The notes under the pieces are model-generated. The model made no database searches and was not told the DNA's origin. It saw only the letters and a list, made by a program, of their open reading frames with translations. From Salvator merianae (taxonomy: Eukaryota; Chordata; Lepidosauria; Squamata; Teiidae): a DNA stretch of 64,000 nt. Both the position numbers and the translations under genes were made by a program. The stretch's first letter is position 1, and each line of letters starts with the position of its first letter. The stretch is taken from positions 104,696,941-104,760,940 of the forward strand of contig QVOM02000112.1 of assembly GCA_003586115.2 (NCBI GenBank). The letters are read 5' to 3'. This document shows positions 25,064-36,519 of this stretch, in pieces.

Positions 25064-25670
25064 GAACATAAGAGGAGCCCTGCTGGATTGGGACACAGCT
25101 CACCTAGCCCAGCATCCTGTCTCGCACAGTAGCCCACCTATTTCTTCTTAGCATAATGAAGCAGATGACAATACCTTCAGCTTCTCTCAATTCCCTGCAG
25201 ATGGCCTTTAGAGGCATCCTGCCTGTCTTTCTAGCCTGCAGCCAGTATTTAGACATCAATTCTAGTAGCCATTGATACTCCTGTCTTCCATGAATTTATC
25301 TAATCCTTTGTTTCTTTCCAGGCTGGTTGCTACCACTACATATTTTGGTAGTACATTCTGTAGATCAATGACTCTGGGTGAATAAATACTTGCCTTTGTT
25401 GGTCCTAACTCTCCTGTCCATCAGCTTCATACAGTGCCCCCTGGTCCTAATATTGTGCAACAGAGAAAATAATTTTTCTCTATGCACCTTCTCCAAACCT
25501 TGCATGATTTTATACACTTCAATCGGGTCACCTCTTAAATGCCATTTTTCAAGACTGAAGAGATCTAGACGCTGCAGCCTGATTTCATAACAGAAGCGTC
25601 CCAGCCCCTTGATCGTTCTAATTGCCCTTTTCTGCACTTTTTCCAGCCAAATCCAAGATAACTTCTGTTA
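25064..25670 (-). mobile_element. CR1-type LINE 3' fragment
   Basis: It starts at the left with the reversed 3' terminus 'cataagaacataagaggagc', then 'cctgctggattgggacacag'. The minus strand encodes RAIRTIKGLGRF, EIRLQRLDLFSLEKWHLRGD and IEVYKIMQGLEKVHREKLF, matching the post-RT region of CR1 (QRLGLFSLEKRRLRGDLIEVYKI). The frame stays open for about 90 codons. Confidence 0.85.
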
Positions 25671-26944
25671 GCTAACATCAAATCAAGATAATTTCTGTTA
25701 GTTAACAATACTGCTAGGCAGTGGGGTAGACAGTATACCAGAAAAATCCCAACTCTGTCCCAAGTATTGAACATAATAAGATGGAAGCACTCAAGCACAA
25801 TATTTATCTGAATAGGTGCCCTGGAGAAAACGATGGAGCTCCTACAGATCACAGCTAGTGCTACACTAAGTACAGTATCCTCATGAGCAAAGCTGGGAGG
25901 GACTTACCTCTCCCAACTCTCCCATCCAGGTCTCGATAATACAAACCCAGTCAGCTCCTTCTGAATTACAGTCGTTTTATTTTGGACTGACCTAGCACTA
26001 AATAGCATAACCAGCAGGCCAAAGGACAAGCTGGTAGGACAACCTAGTACCTTTATAATGTGGTGAGAGGAAGAAATGTGTTACATTACCCTTTCCCTCA
26101 CTTCACATAGCCAGTCTTAACAACTTATTGTAAAGCCTCCCCCAGAGTGCCAGCATCACCTAGCTGCATTAGTGCAGCTAGTACTCCAACAGACAGATTC
26201 CTTCACCTTTGTTACTCCCTAACTCCACAATGGACAATCCACTTTAGTGCTGCCTCTTTGGTGACAAGGCCTGCTGCCTCAGGCAGTATTCCTCTTGTAG
26301 CTCCTGCCCTGGAAGCTGATGAAAACAGCTGCTGATGGTCCTGCAATATGACTAAGAGACTTGCTGGGAAACTGCTGAGTTAGTAGTTACAAGCTCTCGT
26401 CACACATCTGAAAAAACTACAGGAATGTACCAGTCTCTGGTACTAATCATATATAACATGACCCTATAAATTCTGTAGTTGCAGACATACAAATCTCACA
26501 GATCTTAAAACTATGAATAATGACAGAAGACTGTGCTATAAGTAATTCTGTGTTAAGCCACCCCTGACAGTAGATCAGAAACCTTAACTGATGCAGAAAA
26601 CCAGGAACCAGAAATGGAACCATCTAACAGCTATTCTTGTACACCTGCACTGGATTCCAAGAAATTTATGGACTTAGTTCAAAGTGGTGACTATGGCATT
26701 CAGGCTCCTTTATGACTTGGATCCACAATACTTGAAAGAACACTGCACTTTTCATCACTGATATGATGCCATGGTCAGATTATTGATCACTTGACTACCT
26801 GTTAAATTATGATCAAGTATGTTATGAAATTCAAAAAGACCCATTTCAGTATTTGGCTGGCTACTGTTGTTGATATAAACCAAGGTGATGACAGACCTTA
26901 GAAAAAGCATGAATTCATAAGAATAAACATAAGCAATGCTATGC
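25671..26944. other. WASF3 intron 1, unidentified
   Basis: I see no exon. A tandem pair 'cta.catcaaatcaagataa.ttctgttagttaac' near 25630-25705 is the only structure noticed. Confidence 0.4.
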
Positions 26945-27762
26945 AAAGATATTTTCTAATATCTAGCCTGTATCTACTCCCTTGAAGTTTCATCCCATTG
27001 TTTCTAGTCCTTCCTTCTTGTGCAAGTGAGAATAGGGCCAATCCCTCTGCATTGTGACAGCCCTTCAGATACTTGAAAACAGCTATCATGTCTCCTCTCA
27101 GTCTTCTCTTCTGCAGGCTAAAGATTCCTAGATCATTTACCCATTCCTCATAGGACATGGTTTACAGACCACTCACCATTTTGGTTGCCCTTCTCTGAAC
27201 TTGTTCCAGTTTGTCAATGTCTTTTTTAAATTGGGGTGCCCAGAACTGGACACAATACTCCAGATGAGGTCTGACCAAGATAGAGTAAAGAGGGATAATT
27301 ACTTCTCGTGATCTAGACTCTATGCACCTCTTGATACACCCCAGGATGATGTTTGCCTTTTTTGCAGCTGCATCACACTGTTGACTCATGTTTAATCTGT
27401 GATCTACTAGTACACCCAGATCCTTTTCACATGTGTTGCTGCTCAGCAAGATTCCTCCCATTCTGTAATGGATATTGTCATTTTTCTTACCCAGATGTAA
27501 AACTTTGCATTTCTCCCTGTTAAATGTCATTCTGTTAGTTTCAGCCCACTGTTCAAGCTTGTCCAAATCATTTTGAATCCTCTCCTTCTCATCCCTAGTG
27601 TTAGCAACCCCTCCTAGCTTTGTGTCATCTGTAAATATAATCAGCGTCCCCTCGATTCCTTCATCCAGATCATTTATAAAAATGTTGAACAGCACTGCGC
27701 CCAAGACAGAGCCTTGCGATACCCCACTCGAGACAGTCTTCCAATTTGATGTGAAACCATTT
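26945..27762 (-). mobile_element. CR1 LINE, 3' part (RT thumb and 3' end), interrupted
   Basis: A minus-strand CR1 with an open frame of 180 codons at 27704-27162: LFNIFINDLDEGIEGTLIIF, then TDDTKLGG (the RT active-site box, with F changed to T in FADDTKLGG), then CKVLHLGKKN, CEKDLGVLVDHRLNMSQQCD and VRPHLEYCVQFWAPQFKKDI. The 3' segment continues in another frame with FSLQKRRLRGDMIAVFKYLK. An L1-like element at 27763-29384 splits this CR1 from its 5' part at 29385-29890. Confidence 0.92.
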
Positions 27763-29384
27763 TATTTATTTATTTATTATTATTTATTTTTTAAGGATAT
27801 ATAAAATTACACTAAATAATTCATGATTTGTCAACTAACATTTTTAACTAACCTTTTCACTAATTTCCAGATTTCTTCTATATTTCTTACCCCCCAACCA
27901 CCCAGCTCTTTTCTTCCACCAACATTCTTCTTCTTTTCTCTTCATTCTTTTCCTCCAGCAAACGCAATCCACTTTCGAAGTCCACTTTCCAGATCTTGCA
28001 AAAGTTCAATAGAGGGTTTCCAGTTTTCACCAAAGTCTATCCACTGCCTTATTTTTCTGTAACTTATTATATTTGTCCAATCTCTCAAAATCATCTTCTC
28101 ATATCAGTCTTTCTATAATTTGGCTTCTGCCCATTCTTCTACTCCGCCACTTATAAATTCCCCCTTCTGACTCCTTCAGTTGTTGTTATTTTCTTCTTTC
28201 ATCTCCTCCTCCAATCATTTCTTTGTTTACACCAGAAATATTGTTTATTCACAGTAACTCTTTGCTGCCTCCAAATATGGATTGTTTCCGTTTCTTATGT
28301 GCTTCTTCCTCTCCTGAAAAAAAATTTTTTTTCCCCACGGCTTCCTTCAATGAAAAAATATGACCTTGAGCTGTTATCAGAGGTACAGACAACTCGTCTT
28401 GTCTCGTAGTCTGTATTTCTTGAGTCGTAAATTTTGTCTGAGGAATTTCTGCCTTGAAATCGCCCAATTTCAAAGCCTTATCCTTTGTTTCATGAAATTC
28501 AGTGCGTAAAGCACCCATTTCCGTTTAATGTCCTGTCTTAATCTCTCAAAAGTCAGCCTCTGAGTCTCAAAAGAACTCTGCATTACTTGAAAAATAGCAT
28601 CCATTTTTTTAAGAAGTAAATCTGGCTGGCAGCCACACTGTTCATTTCTTTCTAATTTCATGTTTTCTTCTCCTTATCTGTCTTAAAAACTTGGTTCTCT
28701 GAAGAAGCCTTCCAATTAATAAAGGCACTTTTTTCTTTTTTATTTTCTTCTTTTGTCTTAATTAAACCGAACTCCCATATTCGTGCATTCTGTTTATTTA
28801 CTTATCTGATAAACACCAGCCAAATGTATTTTAATAAAGCACTGAAAACCCCGGCGTGTCCGAAGAACAGAACTTTAAATGATTTATCTAAAAAAAAAAA
28901 CTTCACAGCCTTTGCAAATACTTTGGCATCTTGCTGAATTACGATGTTTAAACTTTCAGCATACATTCTCCAAACTGCAATTGTAGAGGGGTTTTTTTTC
29001 TCTTTCTTTCTTCCTTTCTTTTGATCTTCTTAATGCTTATCTTAGTTTTAAAATCTTCATTAATTAAAAAGGGGATCGGCCGAACTTACGGTCCTGTAGA
29101 TGAAAGTCTTGCAGACAACACACAACGTGACTCGGGAATGTTGACAAAATTCCCCCAGCTCCTTCGTCTCCTCCTTACACCGAAAGCCACGGTTCTCTTG
29201 TAGCCCCCGCTGGGGGGAGACTTGATGGAGCTCAAATGAGGAATCCCTCTGCCTCCCTGTCACTCAGGGAGATGAAATCTTCAGATGGGGGGGTTTGAAC
29301 TCCCCCCTCTGTCTCCTCACGTTGTGGCTTGCTCAGAGGAAAAATCCTCTCAGCAACTACATTCGGCCATCTTCCCCGGAAGTC
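27763..29384 (-). mobile_element. L1-like element, internally deleted, inserted in CR1
   Basis: A 1622-bp insertion with the perfect 15-bp target-site duplication GATGTGAAACCATTT at 27748-27762 and 29385-29399. On the minus strand it starts GACTTCCGGGGAAGATGGCC, a typical L1 5' end, has an ORF1-like N-terminus (MKLERNEQCGCQPDLLLKKM, coil-like) split by a frameshift near 28500, and then passes directly into a 3' UTR related to that of the L1 at 15743-16403, closing with an A/T-rich tail at 27763-27800. All of ORF2 is missing. It could be a deleted L1 or a non-autonomous ORF1-only family. Confidence 0.85.
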
Positions 29385-29890
29385 GATGTGAAACCATTTA
29401 TGACCACTCTTTGAATATGATCACTAAGCCAGTTATGAATCCACCTAACGGTTGTCTTGTCAATCCCATATTTGATCATTTTTTCAATAACTATAGTATG
29501 AGATACCTTGTCAAATGCTTTGCTAAAGTCAAGATATACTATGTTCACGGCATTTCCTTGATCGATCCATCCAGTAATTTTGTCGTAAAAGAAATTAGTC
29601 TAGCATGACTTGTTTGTTACAAATCCATGTTGGCTCTGGTTAATTACTGTATTTCCATCCAAGTGCTCACATATATGCTGTTTAATAATTTGTTCAAGGA
29701 TCTTGCCTGGTATAGAACTCAGGCTCACAGGCCTGTAGTTACCTGGGTCAGCCTTCTTCCCTTTTTTAAAGATAGGGACAACGTTCGCCCTTCTCCAGTC
29801 TTCTGGGACTTCCCCTGTTCTCCATGAGTTCTCAAGTATCGCAGAGAGTGGTTCAGCAAACAACGCAGCTTTAATACTAAAATCCCCTAG
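29385..29890 (-). mobile_element. CR1 LINE, 5' part of RT, continuation across the L1 insertion
   Basis: The minus strand encodes the early RT blocks: AIFENSWRTGEVP-like, 'DWRRANVVPIFKKGKKADPG', NYRPVSLSSIPGKILEQIIK, and then YLDFSKAFDKVSHTI and DKTTVRWIHNWLSDHIQRVV. These lead directly into the blocks at 27704-27162 once the L1 insertion is removed, so both pieces are one CR1 copy. The 5' end is truncated near 29890. Confidence 0.92.
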
Positions 29891-29967
29891 GATAATCATA
29901 TGGAGGTTTTGTAGCACCACAACAGAAACCAACTCCATGATGAAAGACAGATCACATACTGGGCAAT

Positions 29968-30040
29968 ATATTTTATTTATTTATTTCAGAAATATATATA
30001 TCCCACCTTTCACCCTAAGGTCCATCTCCATTCTGTTTCT
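29968..30040 (-). repeat. 3' tail of an L2-type LINE or tail-sharing SINE
   Basis: Begins with 'attttatttatttatttcag', then ATATATCCCACCTTTCACCC and 'taaggtcc', matching the tails at 12604 and 14058. Confidence 0.6.
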
Positions 30041-30620
30041 CTTGTCCAACATCAAGTGTGGACTCTCAAAGCTGTATGTTAAGCAGACACCTCTTCTGAA
30101 AAGGGAGGTATTACTCCCAATGACTACCAGAACAAAAACTTCAACTCCCCCAGTCTACACTGAATATCCAGATGGTCTTACCTCATCATTTAGGTCTCAA
30201 CAATACATATATCAGATCACACACACAAAAAGAATGGTCTTATGTGCGCAATCTGCCTTTTAAGGGACATGCCTTTAAATCTGCAGAGATTGTCAACAGG
30301 GTACTCAGATCTCAAGAAAAGCAGAAAGGGTAGAAGACTTCAATTCTAATCTAATCTGAGCGCATCACTCCAAACTCTCTATATCATCACTCCAATCAAA
30401 AACGTTTGATCAAATTATGCTCCCCAGTGCATCGGGTTTAAAGCACTGCTGTGTTGTTTAAGTCCTCTAATGTTAATTATGTTTTAGTTTTACAACTGTA
30501 TTTAAGTATCTCTGAACATAAATCAGTGAACAGAGAGACCTGAGAACAGACAGGGAGAACAGAAAACAATGTAAATAAAGAAAAAATAGAGCAAAATATA
30601 TAACCTTTCCTTAATATCAA
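30041..30620. other. WASF3 intron 1, nothing recognised
   Basis: No exon or nameable repeat. Confidence 0.45.
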
Positions 30621-30624
30621 GCTT

Positions 30625-32145
30625 TGTGCCTGAAGACTAGAGGGTAACAAATGCAATACCATTCTTCAAAAAAAAAGGATCTAGTGATGATGCAGGAAAT
30701 TACAGACCAGTCAGCTTAACATTAATTCCAGGTAAAGTGATGGGAACTATCCTTAAGGATAAATTAGTGTGCACTTAGAGAAGCAAGCATTGCTGAAGGA
30801 AAATAAGCATATTCTGCAATGGAATATCGTGTCTTTCTAACTTGCTAGAATTATTTAAGAGCGTCAACAAGCACGTGGATAAAGGCAATCCAGTTCACAT
30901 TGTCAAAAACCTTCTGAAAATTCAGACAGGCAAAGTTCCTCACCAAAGACTCTTGAATATATTCATCAGTCATGAAATCAGAAGACAGGTCCTGTCCAGC
31001 ACTGACTACTGGCTACAGGACAGGAAACAGAGAATAGTAATAACTGGATAATTCTCAGGGTGAAGGAAAGTAAAAAGTAAGGTCCCCCAAGGTTCAGTAC
31101 TGGAATATACTTTTTAATTTATTCATAAATGATCTAGAATTGGGGGTAAGCAGTGAGATAGCAAAGTTTGCTGATGACACTAAATTATTCAGGGTAGTAA
31201 AAAATGAGAGAGATTGTGAAGTGTTGCAGAAGGACCTGTGGCAGTCCAGGAAAGGGATCCTGGGGTTCTGGTGGACAGTGCAATGAACGTGTTGACCCAG
31301 TGCACACAGCAGCAATGAAAAAGCAAATTCAATGCTAGAATTGGGAAGCAAACAAAAAAATAAGTCAGCAAGCCTTATTGTCCCTCTTTATAAATTTATA
31401 ATGAGGCCGCATTTGAAATATTGTATACAATTCTCATCACCACATTTAGAAAGGATATTATGGAACTGGAAAAAAATGCAGAAAAGGGAAATCAGAATGA
31501 TTAAAGGCTGGAACACCTCCCTTATGAAATCAGGCTGCAACATCTAGGCCTCTTCAACCTTGACAGCTACAGTTTAAGAAGGGACCTGACTGAAGTATAT
31601 AAAATCATGCATGGTGTGGATAAGATGGACAGAAATTCTTTTCTCTATCACACAACACTAGAACTAGGGGGCACTCTATGAAGTAATGGGCAGAGGAGTT
31701 AAGACTGACAAGGGGAAGTTATTTTTTCACCCAGAGCGTCATTGATCTATGGAATTTGCTACCAGAAGAGGTTGTGACAGCAACTAGCCTGGACAGATCT
31801 AAGAAAGGTTTAGACAAATTCGTGGAGTACAGGTGTTACTAGAATCGATGCCTAGGTATCACTTCCACATTGGAGAGACAGGCAGAATTCCTTTAAAGGT
31901 CATTTGCAGGGCGTTAAGAACAGTTGAAGGTTTTGCCTTAGTCCTCTGCTTGAGAATGCGCAGAGAAATTGTTGGGTCACTGTGTGCAAAAGGATTTACA
32001 TGTTTTAATTTCCATTTCATTCATATACTGCTCTTCCAAACAGACAAGCTGCCCAAGACGTTTACAGCAAATCGAAAACAGAAAAGATGTTAGACTAGAT
32101 GGGTTGTGGTCTGATCCAGCAGGGCTCACCTTATGTTCTTAAAAG
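30625..32145 (+). mobile_element. CR1-type LINE, RT through 3' end, decayed
   Basis: The plus strand reads, with frameshifts, NYRPVSLTLIPGKVMGTIL near 30700, then an IND.. segment and SEIAKFADDTKLFRVVK (intact RT active-site box) near 31155-31200, VPLYKFIMRPHLKYCIQFSS near 31380, then the 'gggcactctatgaagt' segment and the 'ttagactagatgggttgtggtctgatccagcagg' 3' terminus ending TTATGTTCTTA. A fragment of about 95 bp at 31990-32085, resembling the reversed L2-type tail, interrupts its 3' UTR. Confidence 0.88.
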
Positions 32146-33375
32146 ATATGTACTCATAAAACTTCATGAGATTCTTATGACATCTTCTCTGCTTGAAAAG
32201 CCCTATGTGTGAATCTTGCAATATCGAACAGTACAGATAATAGTTCTCCCTATGCTTTCTAAAACGCTGACCAATCAATTCAGTTTACTTGTTCCTTGAA
32301 AATATGTGCAAAAGACAGTAAGCTTTGCTGAAAGGAAATTTCTCATTATGTCAAACAGACACATAATGTTGGCATATCTGTAAAAGCGCCTTGGGAATCA
32401 CATTCATCCATCTATATACGCATGAGTTGGATCTGCCATCAATCTATGTTACTGATGTCATAAACATTGTGCAGCTTTTTATTACTAAAAGGAGAGCACT
32501 CACATTGGGCAGTTAAGTGTTATTATTCTTATGAATATATCAGCATAAAATTAACATCAAGAATCTAAAACAGACACAGGAGAAGGTTCACAAGGCAATA
32601 AAGGTGTGTTCATGCCCTGAGCTATTAATTATACTAAAAGCAGGTACATTTTTCTACAATCAAACACACCCCACAACAAATGTCTCTTCTTAAAATACTG
32701 CAGGTAAATCTGCACAGATGCTGAATGAAAATGTCCTAGTGCCCCAACATTATCAAGAAAAAGTAAGCTACTGGTACAAGCTGCTTTGCACAACCTGTCC
32801 TTCAGAAACCAAACCACAAATTCAAATTATGGTTTATGTATCCTTCCACTCAATGTTTACTCCTCATCTTCATCAAACCATACCCATTTTTATGGCTCAA
32901 AGTAACTAGATGGTAAGCAACAGCAATAGAACAGTCAATTTAGAACTATATCAAACCAATAAGCAAAAATTATTAGTTGTCAACTACTTCAAACCATGGT
33001 TTCTGATGATTTGCAATGATATAATTTGTTAAACAACAGATGAAACTATTATCATTTCCTAAACATGATTTAGCATAAGGTCTCGATTGTACTGGAAATC
33101 CTTGCATCCACTGGTGCTTTATTTTTGAGTACAGCAGCTCAGAGATACTTAGTTACACAGTGGAAGTATATGTAAGGTTACTTATTCAGGCTTCTAAACA
33201 TTTCTACATTTTTTCCTGAAACAAGCTCAAACCATCTTTTGCACTTCCCTTTGCCTTGGCATCAGTTTCCCCTTTCAGGGCATTTCCAACTCCACTTTCT
33301 CTATGCACACTGAATAGCCTAACATATTCATCCCCCACAAAACAAAAAGCAGCACGGTGTGATTAAAAAAAAAAT
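32146..33375. other. WASF3 intron 1, nothing recognised
   Basis: AT-rich DNA. A motif related to 'aaaccatggttt' recurs at about 32817 and 32990, possibly from an old repeat. Confidence 0.4.
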
Positions 33376-33391
33376 GAATCTCACCCTAGAA

Positions 33392-33648
33392 GGGAATAAG
33401 GTGAAGAAGAAAACAGGACAAATATGGGGAATATGATTACAATTCAATATTGAGACCAAAGAGGGTGAAGCTGGAATGGAAAGAATAAGAGACTTCCCAA
33501 AAGAAATAGAAGAAATAACTGAGGATGTGGACTTTTCGGGGAGAAGAGAGAGAACAGAAAAAAACATAAAATGTTGGAGCATGTTGCAATGTAACAAAAA
33601 TGATTTTATCTGTATTTATATTTGGATTTCCAATTAAAAAAAAGAAAA
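33392..33648 (+). mobile_element. Short retroposon (probably L1 3' end) with target-site duplication
   Basis: A 257-bp segment ending in AATTAAAAAAAAGAAAA and flanked by imperfect 16-bp repeats, GAATCTCACCCTAGAA (33376-33391) and GAATTTCACTCTAGAA (33649-33664), which differ at two places. The A/G-rich body with a T-rich 3' UTR fits a 5'-truncated L1-like insertion. No protein domain remains. Confidence 0.7.
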
Positions 33649-33839
33649 GAATTTCACTCTAGAACTGAGCAGAATAGAACTTTCAAACCTTAAGAGAATT
33701 TCTGCCCCATACAGAAAGAACCTGAATTTTCCTTTCCAGCTGATCCCAAAAAAGCAAAAGCCCCAAGTGAGAACTTTTGAGGCAGTTCTTACGCAAAACG
33801 CACACATGATGGACTTACTCCAAAAACATCCTAGCAACC

Positions 33840-34970
33840 GTGGATTTACGTACTGTCAACACGAGAGATTCGTGCGCTTACATGCGAGAAAGCCGACGAT
33901 TACTTTGCTCGATTTACCTCACGTCTTTGTTTGGGGAGGGAAAAACTCCGATCTCGAGTTCGGATCGGGAGAAGGAAGACAATCCATTGAGGGAGAATGC
34001 CGCCACTCTCCACGATTCAGCAGCATGCAAAGCGGGTCACAAAAGTCCCGGGGGCGACTTAATGTGTGGGAGGGAGGGAGAGAGGGGGGAGATGGGGGGA
34101 TGGGGCATAGCCTCTTTCGTGCTCTCCTTCCTTCCACGACTGTGTTTGTCTCGGGAAAAGCAACTGGAGAGACAAGCGCTGAATCCAGCATTGTTTCCCA
34201 GGAAAGAAAATGAAAACTTCGAGACTTTATTTTGACGAGCGGCGGGCGGGGATCTCATCGTATTCCGCAGAGAAACTGAGGGAGAAGTTGCAATTCTTCC
34301 CCCCCCCCTTTAACGCGTCAAGGAGAAATGCACCAGGCGCCTCTCAAGCCCCGAAGGAGAGGCTCCCGACTTGGGTCGTCGGGCTGCCTGCAGCCTCGCC
34401 CCCTGCCCAGGAGGGCCCCCGAGCTGAGCTTATCCCACCACACGCGGTTCCGCGGACATGCGTGGAAGAAAGGCGCGAGAGCGGAGATTAAGCGCTCGTC
34501 CGAGTCGCAGGGGCCCATTTCGCCTTAAATCGCCTCAGTCACTCTGATGAAACCACAGGGGAAGGGGATAAGAAACCCAGCGCCCCCTCCCTCTCTCCCT
34601 TATCCCGCTCCCTCCCTCACCAAGCGCCTCGAATTAAGGCACCCAACCCCCTCGTCGCGGGGGGGGAGAGCACAGGGACTGGGAAGAATAGCCGCTTGTT
34701 ATTAAAATAACGGTTGTGAGGGGTCGCCCTCGCCCCCCGCCTTCGCACTTACCACGCACACTCCATCTGGCTGTTCAGCATACAGAAGCAGGCGGGCGGG
34801 CGCGCCGCTCCGTCCTGTAGTCTCCACACACAGACGTCGTCGGGGTTAGTAGTTCTGTACACAGTCAACGCAGCAGCAGCTGCCCAGCTCTTCGGACCCA
34901 GAGACGCATTCAATATCCCCCTTCCCCCCTCGGCGCTCGAGCATGCAGGGATTAGCCACGCCCATTAAGT
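33840..34970 (-). promoter_or_regulatory. WASF3: CpG-rich block, likely WASF3 promoter
   Basis: This stretch is far richer in G+C and CpG than the AT-rich DNA on both sides, with many CGCG, GGCGGG and CTCG strings between about 33.84 and 34.95 kb. It carries the presumed first-exon donor, a GACGTC palindrome near 34834 and a GC-box-like site at 34955-34963 that reads GGGCGTGGC on the minus strand. I see no convincing TATA box, as is usual for CpG-island promoters. Long open frames on both strands here come from low stop-codon frequency in GC-rich DNA and do not resemble proteins. Transcription to the right is possible at such promoters, but nothing shows it. Confidence 0.75.
34753..34900 (-). 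other. WASF3: Probable non-coding first exon of WASF3
   Basis: On the minus strand the sequence GCGTG followed by GTAAGT (donor GT at 34752-34751) forms a strong splice donor inside the CpG-rich block. The start-codon exon of WASF3 has a 3' splice acceptor only 10 nt before its ATG, so at least one upstream non-coding exon must exist, and this is the best donor seen in the only CpG-rich block upstream. The 5' limit is a guess because no transcription start can be fixed by eye. The exon contains the ATG at 34781 that opens a short upstream ORF. Direct joining to 6461 is inferred; an extra untranslated exon inside the 28-kb intron cannot be excluded. Confidence 0.65.
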
Positions 34971-35534
34971 CCTACCCAGGCTAAAGACTGGAGGTCGGAA
35001 AAAAAGCAACGGGGTGAGGAAGAGGGGGCGGGGGGCTGGATTTGTGTCCCTGCAACAAAATAGAAAGTGATTGACAGCGGCAGGAGCCAGTGAGGAGTAG
35101 AAGGGTTGAGTTTCCCCCATCTTACTTGCTGCACTGAGTCACTCACTCTCTCACCCCGCCATGCCCGTGTGTAGCCATTCATTCGTTGTGTTTAGCTGTT
35201 GTCGTCTGAATCTGTTTGTTTAGGATAGCCCTACTTTCATCAGTTCCTTAAAATATTCTCTTTTTTACCTAGCCACGCAGTCTGTGGGGTTTTTTGGCCT
35301 CAGTCTAAACTTTCCACTAGGGCAGCCAGATGGGAGAAGGAAACGGGTATACATTTATTTCTGACGTTTATAACCTGTCTTTTATGCACAGAGGCCCAGG
35401 TAACACACAGCATTCTTCTCCCCTCTGTTTTTGCTTGGCAGCAGTCCTGGGCAATAAGTTAGGCTGAAGCAAGGGGCAGGACCCGAGGTCGCCCAGTGAG
35501 TTTTAATAGAAATTCAGACACAGGTTGTTGTATG
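34971..35534. other. Upstream flank of the WASF3 promoter, nothing recognised
   Basis: G+C content falls back towards background after about 35.2 kb. A short poly-purine stretch lies at 35010-35035. No exon seen. Confidence 0.5.
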
Positions 35535-35542
35535 TTCTAGAC

Positions 35543-35897
35543 TAGAGATATGCAAAAACGAAAATTGCATGTTCGGTTCTAAATCGAACAAACCACTCAT
35601 TTGCTCTGTTCAGCAGTGAGCCATTTAATCAAACAAACGATTCTTCACAATCAATTCTGAACTTGTTTGAAATAAAAAAATACCAATTGTTCCAATCAAA
35701 AAGCCCCTTTCAAGTCCAAAAACACAGGAAACACAAACTGTTTGATCTGACAGTTTGTGTTCGTGAGCAGGGGACTGGTCAATTTGATCGAATTTACAAA
35801 TATTTGAACCACCACATGTGTGGTTTGATGCAAGCAGCTTTGAACATGAATTAGTCGATTCAAATTTTGAATACAAATTGAACTTTGCAGATTTCTA
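35543..35897. mobile_element. Non-autonomous hAT-like element, 355 bp
   Basis: The ends are inverted repeats: TAGAGATATGCAAAAACG on the left, and TAGAAATCTGCAAAG when the right end is read from the minus strand. The flanks TTCTAGAC (35535-35542) and TGCTAGAC (35898-35905) are an 8-bp target-site duplication with one mismatch, as expected for hAT elements. The left terminus resembles that of the larger element at 55432-56608 (TAGGGATGTGCACGAA), and both are rich in CGAA/TTCG and TTTGAA strings. No transposase is encoded. Confidence 0.8.
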
Positions 35898-36122
35898 TGC
35901 TAGACCGATACTCTAAGAATTACAGTGTACTGTTTTTAAATTCCCTTAATCTGAAAGTGAATTTTGGCAGATGTAGTGTGTCGTGAAAGCTACCCCTCCC
36001 AAAGTCTCCATTTCCCAAAAACTGCAGTGTCTTGAGACAGGCAAGATGAATTGGGATAAGGAATACAGAAAGCTCCATTTTCTAATACAAGGTGCTGTTC
36101 TCATCCCTAACTGGAGCATCAA

Positions 36123-36475
36123 GGAGTGGCTCTAGCTCAGTGGTAGAGCAAGCTTCCTGGAAAGCAGAGAGTTGCCAGTTCAGTCCCCAGCCTCTCCCAC
36201 GAAGAAGGCAATGGCAAACCACTTCTGTTATCTCTGACAAGAAAACTGCATGGAGTTGCCCATGCAGTCAACCAGGGGTGAATCATGACTTGGTACCCAA
36301 AAACAACTGGGACATCAGCATTCAGATTCCTTCTCACTCTTGGAAGCTCAGTGGATAATTCTGGGCCATCCACTACCTCTCAGTGTAACCTACCTCACAG
36401 GGTTCTTGTTAGGTTAAAGCAGGAGAGGAGAATAATGCTATCTCAGTTTGGAGTAAAGACAGGATACACATAAAA
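36123..36475 (+). mobile_element. tRNA-derived SINE
   Basis: The head GTGGCTCTAGCTCAGTGGTA followed by GAGCA is a tRNA-like box A region, and GTTGCCAGTTCAGTCCC is a box B-like site about 45 nt later. The body includes 'ggcaatggcaaaccacttctg' and 'cctacctcacagggttcttg', phrases common to reptile SINEs, and the element ends in 'cacataaaaataaa'. It is a SINE and not a tRNA gene, because no acceptor stem closes the head. Confidence 0.85.
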
Positions 36476-36519
36476 ATAAAGAGTTCTTTTTTTCAGCCAA
36501 CTACCATATTTTCCATATA

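Noticed and set aside
27162..27704. A 180-codon open frame as a host gene
   Set aside because: It contains the CR1 RT box (TDDTKLGG) and continues into other CR1 RT blocks across the L1 insertion.
33767..34491. Overlapping long open frames on both strands in the CpG-rich block
   Set aside because: Low stop-codon frequency in GC-rich DNA explains them; sequences are low-complexity and resemble no protein.
36123..36200. A tRNA gene (TAGCTCAGTGGTAGAG box A)
   Set aside because: No paired acceptor stem and the sequence continues into a SINE body and tail.
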